Shown here: in pieces, positions 34,410 to 45,047 of the stretch
Layout of the letters: each line of letters starts with the position of its first letter
Numbering within the stretch: the stretch's first letter is position 1
Source of the DNA: Microbotryomycetes sp. JL201
Lineage: Eukaryota > Basidiomycota > Microbotryomycetes
Direction of reading: 5' to 3'
Length of the DNA: 64,000 bases
Assembly: GCA_033819885.1 (NCBI GenBank)
Contig: JAQYUZ010000011.1
Coordinates: 62,001-126,000, forward strand
Position numbers and translations under genes: made by a program
The notes under the pieces: generated by a model
What the model saw: the letters and a program-made list of their open reading frames with translations, nothing else
Database searches by the model: none
Told to the model about the DNA's origin: nothing

Positions 34410-37257
34410 CTATCTCGGATGCTGTCAAGCTCAACGAGATCAGATTCATGGTTCGATCCAAGAGCAAAGATGAACACTGACCCATTGTCCGTACAATCTA
34501 GCTGTTGCAGCTTCGTACCCGACTGAAGCTGGCTCAAATGGATCAATCACGTCGTCCAACGAACCGACGTCGTCTACGTCTGTCGCCCTCCTCGAAGACC
34601 TTGCTTGACGAGAATCGATTGCCATAGAAGCTCTCACTCCAGATCGACCACCTTTCATGGCAGATTTAAGCAAACGGGGTCCATCGTCGCTCATTGCACT
34701 GCTAGAAGCGGGCGGAGGTGGTGGAGGAGGAGGATAAACGTTCCTGTCCAAGCTCGATTTCGGAATAGACGCCGACCAAGCTGCGATGCGATCCGCCTTG
34801 GAAGGCGCAATAGGTTTCGGAGGAGGTTTCGGAAGAGAGCGCATCTGTATCGACGATGACGGCTGGGGCTGCCGATGACGCGACGGATTTGATTCATAAT
34901 AATCGTGATAGTGCTCTGGCTCCGGCTCAGGTTCAATGTCAATGAGCAAACTTAAAAAGAGAGTTTATCAGTGATTGAATGCAAACAGTGGAGGAACGCG
35001 CTTACTTGTTGTCACGGAATGCTTCGCCGACACTGCGGCGTCTGCGCCGAGGCTGTGGAGATTCGTACACGTCCTCGTATTGGTCAAGCGCGTCACTCTC
35101 TGAAGCTCGTCGCAATTGCTGCGCCCTTCGGTACTGCTGCTCGAGCAATTCGGCCTCTCGTCTTGCTTCCAACCTACGCAATCGCAATCAGGTCACATTC
35201 GAGACCTAAGAAACGATCGACTTACGCAGCCTGCTCCAGTCTCATTCGCTGCAGGTCGATGTTTGATTCTCTTTTTGACAGACTTTTCGCGTCCCGTCGT
35301 CGACTACTCGATCTCTCTCTTCCCTCCTTCCGTGCACTCTTCTTGACGTCTGTTGACTGCTGCTTCTGGCGAGACTCGTCACGTCGTCGACTCTTGCTAC
35401 GGTCGTCAGAGGCATCTTTCGCAGTCAAATCGTCACTGTCTGAAAACTCGCTACTGTCTGGATCAAAATACTCGTCAACGATCGTCTTCTTTTCACGCTT
35501 TGTCGATTTTAAAACCGAGTTCGATTGACGCGAAGAAGCGGCGGAGCGACGACTGGTCGTCTCTTCTTCAGAGTCGGAAATTAGGTCCGACGAGTCGAGT
35601 GCAGAGTCTGATCTCTCTCGATAGCTCGACTGGCGGACAGGAGCCGAAGGCGGAGGTAGAGCGACTGTGGGAGCCGTCGAAGGAGGCATGGATGTCACAG
35701 ACGGAGCGTACGCGCCGACAGGCTGAGGTGCGGGCGGAGGCGCGACAGTGAAGCTGGTTTGGTACATGGGCTGAGGAGAAGGCGATGGCAGAAACGGTTG
35801 AGCGACTGGCGTCAAGTACGACATCGGGACTGGCGGGGCCACATGTGGTTGACTGGATGCCTGCTGAGGGAAATTTTCCGACACCGCCATAGGCCACGGC
35901 TGTGAGGCTGCCGTAGCCGCCGATTGCTGCTGCGGTGTTGTTTGAGGAGTCGATGGCATTGCGGGTGGTCGGGGAGCCTGAGCGGGTTGAGTGTCGGGGT
36001 TTGTGCTGACTTGCCATGCCCACTGACCGTTCGCACCAGGCACCCATTGTCCAGTCACTGTAGGTTGCGGAGGTGGCAACGAAGGCGCAACGGGCGCCGG
36101 CGGTTGGGACTGCCAGGGAGTAGAGACGATTTGCTGCTGAGTCTGAGCTGGAGGATTTGAGGCTGTTCGGATATCGTACGGCTGCTGCGGTTGAGGCTGC
36201 AGATAGCCGTTGGTCTGCAAAGCTGCGCTCGAGTGGGGAGGTCCAGCATAAGCAGGTTGCGGGCTCGAGTAAGGCGGTTGCTGAGGTCCTTGAAACCCTT
36301 GTTGAGGTGACCCGTTATAGAACGCTTGCTGAACAGGAGGTGGAGGTGGCGGCAGTGAGCTCGATGACTGCTGTTGCCATGGCGTTGACTGGCTCGGGAG
36401 ATAGCCATAATTCGTGGCCTGTTGGACTGATGGAGGCGCAGAAATGGACCTGTACTGTTGCTGAGGTTGTTGTTGCTGGGATTGTTGAGGTTGCTGAGGT
36501 TGCTGAGGTTGCTGAGGTTGCTGAAGTTGCTGAGGTTGCTGCTGCTGCTCCTGACCAATCCACAGCTGCGGAGAAGGTTGGCCATACACAAAAGGTTGCT
36601 GTTGAGGTGTCAGTTGCATCGTCTGATGCGGCGCCAATTGGGACGTCTGGTTAAAGTAGTCCTGGTGGGCGTGAGACGATTGTTGCGGCACCGAGATGGG
36701 CTGATGACCATTTATTGCCAGAGGACCTGACACGGCTGAAAAGGCAAGAGTTGCAGGCGCTCCGCCGCCCGGCGCTGGCGCAGAGTTGGAAGTGAAACTG
36801 GAAGGCGGGTCTGGGCACGACAGAGTCACTCTCTCCGCACATGACCAGCAGCGCTCTGAAAGGACTCACACGTGCTGCCAGCGACGGATGGTGCGTACGT
36901 CGATTCAGCCCCGGCATGTGTGCTCGAATAACCAGCGAATGATGCCGAATCCGCATCAAAGCCATCCGAAGGAGCTGACGGTACAGGAATCTTCTTGTTT
37001 TTGTTTTCCGGCTCGCCTTCGGCCACGATGTCTGAACCGAAGTCGTCTTCGCGCCGCTGGCGAGATTTACGGGACCTGTCTTTTGTGCTCGGAGAGTCCT
37101 CATAGTCGCGAGTAACCCGATTGCTTCGACCTTTCCGATCGTCGCTACGGACGTCACTCGTGCGCGAGCGGGATTTGCTTCTGCGCCTGCTGCTATGCCG
37201 TTCGGGCGACGATGACGGTTCTCTGCGAGACCGATGTTGAGAGCTTGAGCGAGGCAT
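34410..37257 (-). CDS. RS-rich and Gln/Pro-rich disordered protein
   Basis: I do not recognise a family. The model (868 residues) has five exons: 37257-36872, 36797-35226, 35173-35006, 34950-34482, 34421-34410. The first 80 residues are dense in Arg-Ser pairs (RSKSRSRTSD), as in splicing-associated proteins. The centre is Gln/Pro-rich with a PQQ tandem run, several SPQP and PPAPQP segments and aromatic Tyr/Trp punctuation typical of condensate-forming proteins. The C-terminal third is charged and partly coiled-coil (LEARREAELLEQQYRRAQQL), then Pro-rich (YPPPPPPPP). The first intron uses a GTGTGA donor to keep frame. The 12-nt last exon (HPR and stop) rests only on canonical-looking GTCAGT and TTGACAG signals. 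If it is not spliced, the protein ends a few residues later. Confidence 0.7.
36483..36548. repeat. 9-bp tandem repeat (GTTGCTGAG) coding Pro-Gln-Gln units
   Basis: About six near-perfect 9-bp units on the plus strand encode PQQ/LQQ repeats in the minus-strand Q-rich gene. They keep frame and are expected to vary in copy number between strains. Confidence 0.85.
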
Positions 37258-37473
37258 ACCTTTAAGCTCGCTTGAACATGTATGCAAAAGGAAGAGCAGG
37301 GACCCAAGCGTGGGCACTGCACGCTGGCTCTCCCATGTCCGCGGCGGATCCCTGGCCGGGCTCCTGACCTCGCGGGCGAAGTGTCGGCTGTGCATCGCGA
37401 TCGTGCCAAAGCTGACTATGTCGGATATCAAGCGAATATGCCGGCCGCGAAGCCATGCCATGACAGCTATCCC

Positions 37474-38315
37474 CTATTGCTGGCTAGAAGCTCGATCACG
37501 CGACGGCCGGATCGGCGAGTCAGGCGAGTTGTGCGAGTCCATCGATTTGGCTGCAGTATTGCGATGTTTGCCTGTGCTTGAAGGGAACAAGACTGGCGAC
37601 GGCAAGCTGTGCAACTCTTTCAACGCGTTTGAAAGGTCGGCCAACTATCGGAACGCCAAGGGAATGCGTCAGAAGCGAGGAACGAGAGCCGGCCAGTGAA
37701 TTGCTTTACCTTTGACATCATGCGTTCGACTCCTTCTTGTCTCTTATCAAACTCCCTTGCCATGTCCTCGTACGTCTGGCTCGAGCTCGATTCAGATTCT
37801 GCCACGTTTGCGCTCGCTGCAGCCTTGCCTCTGTCGTTTGGCGATTTGGCGTCGGGCTCGGAAGTCTTGAATGGCCAGTCAGCCGTGCGATGACCAGAAA
37901 ATGCGTATTCATTTTGGCCAGCAGGTCCCAGACCGACGCCTTCGGTGGACGCGTGTGCCTGCGTGATATCACTTTGCAACTTTTTGATGACGTCCAGCTG
38001 CTCGAATATCCTTGAAGAAGTGACGGTAGAGTCGAGACGCCTGTGTTTGACTGCAGAACGCGGCAGCGGCGCTGTAGCCGGTGAAGCCGAGTTCGTCGGC
38101 GACGCCGACTCGTGAGCATGTGCGCTGAGCGAGTGAACTGGCGAGTCATGAAAGAGGCGATCGTGTATCGAAGGTGGCAGAACGTGCGGCGTCTGCGGCG
38201 GCGCATTCACGTGACCACCATCGCCGTCTTGCACTGCTGTAGCCGACTCGGACGACGTGCGTACACTGAGAGCTGGACGAGAAGATGCATCACCGTGCCG
38301 CGTTGCCAAGCTCAT
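37474..38315 (-). CDS. Hypothetical hydrophilic protein
   Basis: The model gives 258 residues in two exons, 38315-37710 and 37644-37474, joined by a phase 0 intron (GTAAAG donor, TTCTGACGC branch, GATAG acceptor). The N-terminal half is Ser/Ala/Pro-rich. It contains a helix (IFEQLDVIKKLQSDITQAH) and near the end a predicted coiled-coil, YEDMAREFDKRQEGVERMM, running on into SKLADLSNALKELHSLP across the intron. No known domain is recognised; a small scaffold or centromere/spindle-type coiled-coil protein is possible but unproven. The frame is open upstream to a second ATG at 38405. However, a good 5' intron signal (GTGAGT to GCTCAG just before 38315) argues for starting at MSLATRHGD. It begins 158 bp after the CTF18 stop on the same strand. 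Confidence 0.6.
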
Positions 38316-38472
38316 CTGAGCAGCAATGGCTGTGATGAGGCGAGAAGAGGAGAGGCCCAAGCACTCACAAGCCGCGAGGCACTCTGTAGGACAACAATAT
38401 GACATGAGCCCCCTTTATAGGTGGATTCAGATGAACAAAGAGATAGACTGTTCTCTGATCCGCAATGCGCCA

Positions 38473-41400
38473 CTACAACAAAAAATCAGACACCTTCTTA
38501 GTCGTACGAACCGCGTTGGAGAAGCCTTCATTAAATCGGTAAGCAGCCTGTGGAGCTTGGACAGACTTGTCGAGTGCCACTGCTTGGCTGGCGCTCAGAG
38601 GCTTCGCAGCGATCACTCGCCCGAAAAAGTCGACTGCCTCTTTGACATCGGCTGACTTTGCTGTTACAGGTTTGCTTTTGGTTCCATGTCGTCAATTGGG
38701 CTCGGGTGCAGCAAACAGTCACCACTCACGCCTTGTAGGCTGCCAGAATATCAGTCGCGGAGCTGAGAGCCTCAATGCCGCCTTCTGCTCGTCGAATGAG
38801 CTCGGCCTCCATCTAAGACAAACATTGATGGTATTGTACCATCAGTGACGGTTGAGGCGGACCAAGCAAGGCGCGTACCTCTCGTGTGACCATATGTCGC
38901 ACAGCATAGCGCGCAGGTCCAATATCCGTTGCTCTTTTGCCGTCGAAATGAACAAAGACGTCGATCGGGCTGGCGATTGCAATTGCGAGCTTAGTGATGA
39001 TGCTTTCCCCTAGCAAAAGATATCGCCACTCACGGCTCTAGCTTATAAACGATTTGTCCATCTTCGTCCTTTTCCTGGACGAACGAAACTTGCGTCGAGA
39101 GCAGTGTCGACACGAGCCGGTTCAGAACTGTCCTCTCTTCTGACTTGATCAACTGGTTATTGACCTGCGCTCCACTTGTCAGAATGTTCCGTCACATTCA
39201 TGTACAATTGCACTGACCGGCTTGAGATCTGGGCTGATGATACGGTTCAAGTACGGCAGCAGTTCGGCGCAGACGTTTGTTGCCGTGAACAGGTTTTTGA
39301 GTCCGTGCGGCATCCCGGTCGTGAACACTTGGGCAATCTCCTGGTGTGCGGTCCTTTTCAAGTAAGCCTGCGCGGGGTTCAGTCAACCTCAATTTGCTCT
39401 TCGACAGTGGTCACATCACCAACCTCATAATCACTCGTGGGGAACGCAAGAGGCTCGCTCGAGTAAGAGCTGAACAATTTGTGCCAAGGCACAAACGTGT
39501 ATGGTACGTAGGCGAGCAGCTCATAATCTCGATCGGCGCGCAGCTTGCCGTCGAGCCGATCGTACAAAAACATCCAGTCGAGCGCCTCATCAATCTTGGG
39601 CCATGTGTCCGTCATTGTCTTGGCGCCAAGGTAGTTCTCAAAGCACCCTAATTCGGCCGTCGAAATAAGCCTTTGTATTAACTGGGATCCGAGACGCAAA
39701 CTGACCTTGCGAGATTTTGTCGTATTCGCCAGATGTCTGGACGTCCCTGACGATCCGGTTGACAAATTTGTCATCTGCGCTTCGACCCTTCTTCCTCGGT
39801 GGCTTGCGGAATAGTCGCTCAATCACTTGGCTGAGCGATGTGCCTGTATCCTTCGTTCCCACCAAAGTGGATCTGATAGCCGCTTCATCGACGACGGAGC
39901 TTCTCCGCTTGATAAACTGACGAAAATCGGTCAGTGGGCTCATCTTCGCTGTGCGGATAGTAATAACGCACCTGCAATGTATTGAGACAGCTTCGCAAAT
40001 CTCCTTCCGACACTTCCGCCAGCAGCATTAAGTTTTTGGCATCGGCGCGCAGACCCTCATCGTCGCAGATGTCTCGAAGTCGAGTGACAAGCATGGCATT
40101 TGTAGGTGCATTGAATCGAATGACTTTGGCAAGCGGTCGCAGGGGTCGCAATGTCGGAGCGTACCTGCGAGGCGGGAATGTTAGGAAAAGGTGTTAAACC
40201 GTATAAGAATAAGCCCACAAGTCGTTGCAGATGCATATGATTGGTCGCAAGAGCGGTCTGTCTTTCTTTCCCTTGCCTTTGCCTTTCACATCGATTCGTC
40301 AGTTTTCAGACAAAGGATTACCGCCCGAGCGACGTACTTTTGCTGAAAGATCGGGGGTTACTGCCTTCGGTGACGAGTTTGACTAGCGTACGGACAAAGC
40401 TCTGTCAATCGGCGGGTCAGCAATGCGTTTTGTTTTGACGATCGAAGCTTACGGTCTCGCCACCGCCTCCAGCTCCGTCGACCTCGTCAATGACAACGCA
40501 GGTAGGTCTGCTGCCGGCAAGACCTCCCTCCTTTGTCAATGCCGTACTCTCGAGCGCGTTTCGTATCCTCTCTTCAACGACTTTGCCCGTTCTGTCGTCC
40601 GAAGCGTTGATCTCGAGCACTTGATAGCCAGCTTGCCGAGCGAGCACGTGCGCCAGCGTTGTCTTGCCGAGACCTGGCGGACCGCTGAGCAGCATAACTT
40701 TCTCAAATGGTCGACCGAACGGGTCATTGTTCTGAGACACGCTGTTGTTCAGTGCGAGGAGACAGGCGTACACAATCTGGCCAACATACTTCTCGCTGCT
40801 CTTTTGCAGCCCCAAACGTGCTGTTGAATGTCCCTTCTCTTGCTCTTTTTTTTCTCTTTTCCCGTTTGAGGTCGGCCGCATGATTTGATTTGCTGTTGAC
40901 GCCTCTGAATACGCACTCGTCCCATTCTTTGAGCCACAACAAAGCGTTGCGATGTACCCGCTACCGATGGCGAGCACGATCAGATCTAGGAACGGAAAGT
41001 TCTCCAAATGTCTCTCACCTCATCACCAAGCAATTGAGTGAAACGCTTCGGCCTGTATCTGTCCGTCCACAGCATAGCTTCGACCTCGGAAGCAGAGTCT
41101 AGCGCCATCTTTTGCACGAGAGCGCCGTTTGTCCTGAGACGGATTGGTTCAGCTTTCGTTCTCGGTCGTCTGCAGTGGCGAAACGCCTACTCGTCTGCGG
41201 CTGCCTGCTTTTGAGCGGCAACCTTTGCCAGCTTGATTTCTTCCACCATGCGGTGATACGGCGTCTCTAACATTGTGCCTGCCAGCTTGACGAGAGCATG
41301 AGCGTCCTCGCGCTAAAGAAGCATTGAACCGTCAGCTCGGGATCTCTTGCACGTTCAATGGCCCGTTGCTTGCCTTTTGCGCGGGCGTGTGAGCCCATGC

Positions 41401-41999
41401 CTGAGATTTGCGCTTGCGGTTGAAAGTGACGCGTTTGCCATCCATCGTAGTGGCGGCAATTGGTGCCATTTCAACTTGGCCAGGCCTCAGATCGAGAAAT
41501 GCCCTCGAATGCGCGTCGTAGCTTTCTGCTGCGATTTCAACGGCTGTTGGGCGAGTCAGCTCAGAGATGAATGTCAGCCAGGCGTTGCCGTGTCGTGCTT
41601 ACGCGAGAACTCGTCGCCACCAAAATCGTCTCCCAGCTCGAGCAAGAGTCGACGTTTGCCTGCCTTGATGTCCGGTCTCGGGGCCATTACAGTGTCCTCA
41701 CGCTCAAACCTTGTCTCCGTCATGGCGGTATATTCTTGTGAAGTGGTATGTTGTCGTGGCGACGCGCGCGTGTGTGCCGCTGTCTCGACGTCATCCGGGT
41801 GCTCCACGAGGGTCCCATGTGGCGTTTGAGGGCCTGCGTCCATCCAATTACCTGGCATTTCAGCCTCTGCGAGCGCCGCCTCTGCGTAAAAGTCGTCGTC
41901 TTCCTCAAATACGAACGGCTTGCGCGCGCTCGGAGCTGCGCTCGACGCCGTGTTGGCCAGCCTCGACGGAGACAGCGGACGAGCCTGTATGGCTTGCAT
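38473..41999 (-). CDS. CTF18: Ctf18, large subunit of the alternative RFC clamp loader
   Basis: Ctf18-RFC loads PCNA and supports sister-chromatid cohesion and the replication checkpoint. The model (878 residues) has 16 exons: 41999-41603, 41543-41374, 41312-41191, 41133-41019, 40960-40790, 40731-40453, 40401-40322, 40257-40219, 40164-39972, 39916-39706, 39647-39424, 39367-39218, 39164-39034, 38969-38879, 38812-38732, 38655-38473. Marks include LWTDRYRPKRFTQLLGDE, Walker A GPPGLGKTTLAH, Walker B VVIDEVDG, ICICNDLYAPTLRPL, GCFENYLGAK and EPPIDVFVHF, plus the C-terminal DFFGRVI. Exon 8 is only 39 nt. Intron 2 probably has a GC donor (AAG|GCAAGC). The last intron fits the DFFGRVI frame only with a GC donor at 38731 and an AAAG acceptor. 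The start could lie upstream, at 42110. Confidence 0.93.
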
Positions 42000-42315
42000 C
42001 TTTGCTGTCAATGACGCGCGAAAGCGTCGCGATGGTCGTGCGCGAGAGATCTGAGTAGTGCGGAGGTCAGGCGCGTCTCGACGCGTCCGCCGACTTGAAC
42101 AGGCAATCAATTTATCGGAAATTTACAAAGATGATGCTCGGTTGACTTCGCCTGAGCAAGGTTTGCTGAGTGTGCTATCCTGGAATGCCATGTGTGACTC
42201 GAACCGACAAGAATTACGAGGCTAGGAGTGACGAGTCCAAAAGTCCGCGGCTCACGCACGTTCGGTGGTGGGCATAGCCGAAAACCGCTGTCTTTACTCG
42301 CCTATCGTCTGTCGC
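42000..42315. other. Divergent intergenic region, CTF18 / membrane protein
   Basis: This holds the CTF18 promoter. It may also hold an unidentified first exon (signal peptide) of the membrane protein gene at 42316, because a strong intron 3' end (CTGACTCTGACTCAG) lies at 42343-42357. Confidence 0.5.
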
Positions 42316-43558
42316 ATGAACGCGACTTTACGCCTATCGGTACTGACTCTGACTCAGTGCAAGAATGCCACAATCACTTGGGCCAGTAGTCGAGTCGCAG
42401 ACGAAGACAAGATGATTCAAGGTGCGAAAGACAAGAGCAGAATGCCAACGACAGGGTTGACACTCTATTACTCCAGTCTTTGTCAAGGGCAGCAAATCGT
42501 TCGCAGAACGTATCACTGGGCCAAGTTTGAGCGGTGACCTCGGGAGCTTTATTTGGACTTGTGACTTTCCTGCGGGAAGTTGGATCGCCCTTCAGTTCAA
42601 CAACAGGAATGGCAGTCTGTACAACACTCAAGGATTTTACGAGGTTCAGCCAGGCGAGACGGACTCTTGTCTTCGCACAAATCCAGGCCAGCTGGCCGAG
42701 GCTTCGATGGCATCTGTGGCCGCAAGCTTGTCGAGCGCTTCGCCACAGTTGTTCACGTACGCGTCAACCCAGTCTCGCACAAGTAGCCGAGAGCCAAGTT
42801 TGCAGGGCTTTCCGCAAACTGCGACATCTCGGGTAACCCAAACTGACCCGACGCCTACTGCGTCCGCCACAAACACGTCCTCCGACAGCTCCAATCAAAC
42901 CGCCATTATCGCCGCAACAACACTCAGTGCATTTGGTGTGTTTTTGATGATATGTGCGGGTACTTTTTGGTGGTACCGACGCAAGTGTCGTCAAAACTTG
43001 CCTCGCTCGTCGGAAGCTACCCGGTACGAAACAAAGTCGCAGGCAGCGCCGACTCGTCCTACTCGACGACGTCGAAGCTCTTTCATTTCTTCTGTAGGCG
43101 GTGGTGGAGGATCCATCGCCTCGTGGGTGCACAGGATTCCGTTCGGAAATGGACCATCGACGTCGATGCCAAACGTCTCTAATCCGCTCGCCCCGCCTCC
43201 GACAACTATAACAGGCTCGGTCGACGAACGTGACGGCCATTCGACAACCTACTCGATCGGACCGCGAGCAGGAATGGGCGAGATTCAAGAAGAATCAAGC
43301 TCGAACGGACACAGTGGCGAGGGACTGGCCTGGAGCGCCGCCCCGTTTGCCAACCGGATGACTTACAGCGCTGTGCCAGCAAACGAGACACGAATTGTCC
43401 CTCATCTGCCTCCGGCCGACCCGATGTACGGGTCTGGCACTGTCGTACTTGAGCCTCGCTTCACTGCAAATGGCGATCGAGGTGCACATTTTCCTCCGGG
43501 ATCCCCGTTCCAATCCGGTCCAACAAGCTTCTACGCCGCTTACCATGGCAACCTGTAA
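42316..43558 (+). CDS. Single-pass membrane protein with disordered cytoplasmic tail
   Basis: Two exons are modelled, 42316-42421 and 42477-43558 (395 residues). The intron has a GTGCGA donor, a TTGAC branch and a CTCCAG acceptor and is phase 1. The ectodomain has CKNATITWA, a Trp-Thr-Cys strand (GSFIWTCDFPAGSWIALQF) and a second Cys (ETDSCLRTN), then a Ser/Thr linker. One membrane helix follows (bases about 42901-42970), then WWYRRKCR and a Pro/Ser tail. This resembles basidiomycete cell-surface proteins with a QCxNxTxxW fold, and the partial gene at 1-1236. No clear signal peptide is encoded at 42316. An upstream exon spliced to TGC at 42358 would fit better, so the 5' end is uncertain. Function is unknown. 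Confidence 0.65.
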
Positions 43559-43669
43559 TGCAATCAAAATGCTTCAATAATCGATGACGACTGAGCCCGC
43601 GCGCCGAGACAGAACGCGCTTCCACCGCGACCAAACGACGCGCGTCAACTTCTGTGTCGCTTTTAAAAC

Positions 43670-44764
43670 ATGGTCAAGATCTTGTCGATCCAGGTGCTGC
43701 ATGTCGAGCCAGGTCAAGGCGCAGTCGCCGTTGCAGCGGCGAGTGACCTCGGCAGCTTCTCATTCTACCAGCGCGGCGCGTGAGTCACCTTGTCGCTACA
43801 TCAAGCTCTGTCGATAGCCCAGATCGGACACGCGTCAGAGCCGTGTCGAGCGGCACACGTCGTCGACAATCCCGGTGGCACGTGAGAACGGCCTGTGCAC
43901 AGCAAGCGGGTTTACCGACGTCAACAAGGCATAACTATGACATCTTGTGGCGGTACGACCCCGTCGTCGGCGCCATACGCCCCCTCCCAGCTTTGTTCGA
44001 CTGTCAATGTCTGGCGAGGCTTCCCCTCACTGATCAGCACACAACAATCAATGTCTCCGAACTGAATGACTGACTCTGATTCAAATCACGCAGCATTGGC
44101 GAATTTATGAACTTTTTCTCACGCACGGTCGCAGAGCGAACTCAGCCCGGTCAACGACAAACCGTTCAAGAGAACAATTACGCCGCACACTGTTACGCCC
44201 GGGCGGCCGATAAACTCACTGGCGTCATCATCACAGATTTGGACTATCCCGTTCGCGTGGCTTTCTCCCTGTTGAACAAGGTCTTGGACGAGTTTACGAC
44301 CAAAGTGCCCGCATCGACTTGGTCTCAGAAAGCTCAAGAATCGAGAGCCGCAGGCAAGCAATACTTGTGTGACTACCCGCAACTGCAACAACATATCGTC
44401 ACGTATCAAGACCCGAAACAGGCCGATACAATCATGAAGGTCCAACAAGAGCTTGACGATACGAAAATCATTCTTGTGAGCAGCGTGCCCGCGTTCCTCC
44501 CCGTCTGACCTACAATCACAACGTCAGGTGCTGATCATAGGGTGTTTTTAACCATTCAGCACAAAACAATTGAATCCGTACTCGAGCGAGGAGAGAAATT
44601 GGATCAGCTTGTCGACAAGTCGGCAGCATTGTCTGCATCGAGCAAAACGTTCTACAAGTCTGCCAAGAAGCAAAATTCATGCTGCACAAGTAAGTCCATT
44701 CAAGGTCCATATGCACGTACTCCTCGAGCTCGTTACTCACGTTGCTGTCCATATAGTCATGTGA
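43670..44764 (+). CDS. YKT6: R-SNARE Ykt6
   Basis: Ykt6 is a lipid-anchored SNARE acting in ER-Golgi, endosomal and vacuolar/autophagosomal fusion. The model (209 residues) has four exons: 43670-43779, 44094-44475, 44560-44689, 44757-44764. A longin domain comes first ([30 protein letters not shown]). Then comes the SNARE helix with its central Arg ([20 protein letters not shown]). The C terminus is [10 protein letters not shown], a double-Cys CAAX box for palmitoylation and farnesylation. The last exon is only 8 nt; it supplies the final two residues and the stop, completing the box. Intron 1 is 314 nt, far longer than usual here. If intron 3 is retained, the frame stays open to 44889 and the CAAX box is lost. 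Confidence 0.96.
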
Positions 44765-44904
44765 GGCAAAGAAGTCTTGCTATACGACCCGTAATCTGCG
44801 CTCGTCAGAGGTTTTTTTTTTCGGTCCTTTGTTCACAAGTTGTATTTGTCACCAACGTGTCTTTCACATGCAAACCTGTTACATACTGAGACCGCTCGTT
44901 GCAC

Positions 44905-44905
<1 letters not shown>

Positions 44906-44940
<35 letters not shown>
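44906..44940. repeat. A35 homopolymer downstream of YKT6
   Basis: There are thirty-five consecutive A residues on the plus strand, 142 bp after the YKT6 stop, with a T10 run at 44812-44821 upstream. It could be a slippage-prone poly(A) tract or the tail of a small retroposed fragment. No flanking direct repeat was obvious. Confidence 0.9.
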
Positions 44941-44941
<1 letters not shown>

Positions 44942-45047
44942 GAAAAGTGGGGAAAGTATCGAATCATGACTATCCAGGCAAAAACTGTACAGGAGCTACT
45001 GGAGCGGCAAACAAAAAGGGGGGCATCTTTACAAGACGAAAGCGCGC

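Noticed and set aside
38316-38405. Longer N terminus (Cys-rich) for the hypothetical gene at 37474-38315.
   Set aside because: The stretch contains a good donor and acceptor just before ATG 38315 and its composition is unlike the rest, so a 5' leader intron is more likely.
43780-44093. Box C/D snoRNA in the long YKT6 intron.
   Set aside because: CTGA-like D boxes occur, but no matching RUGAUGA C box with terminal pairing was found.
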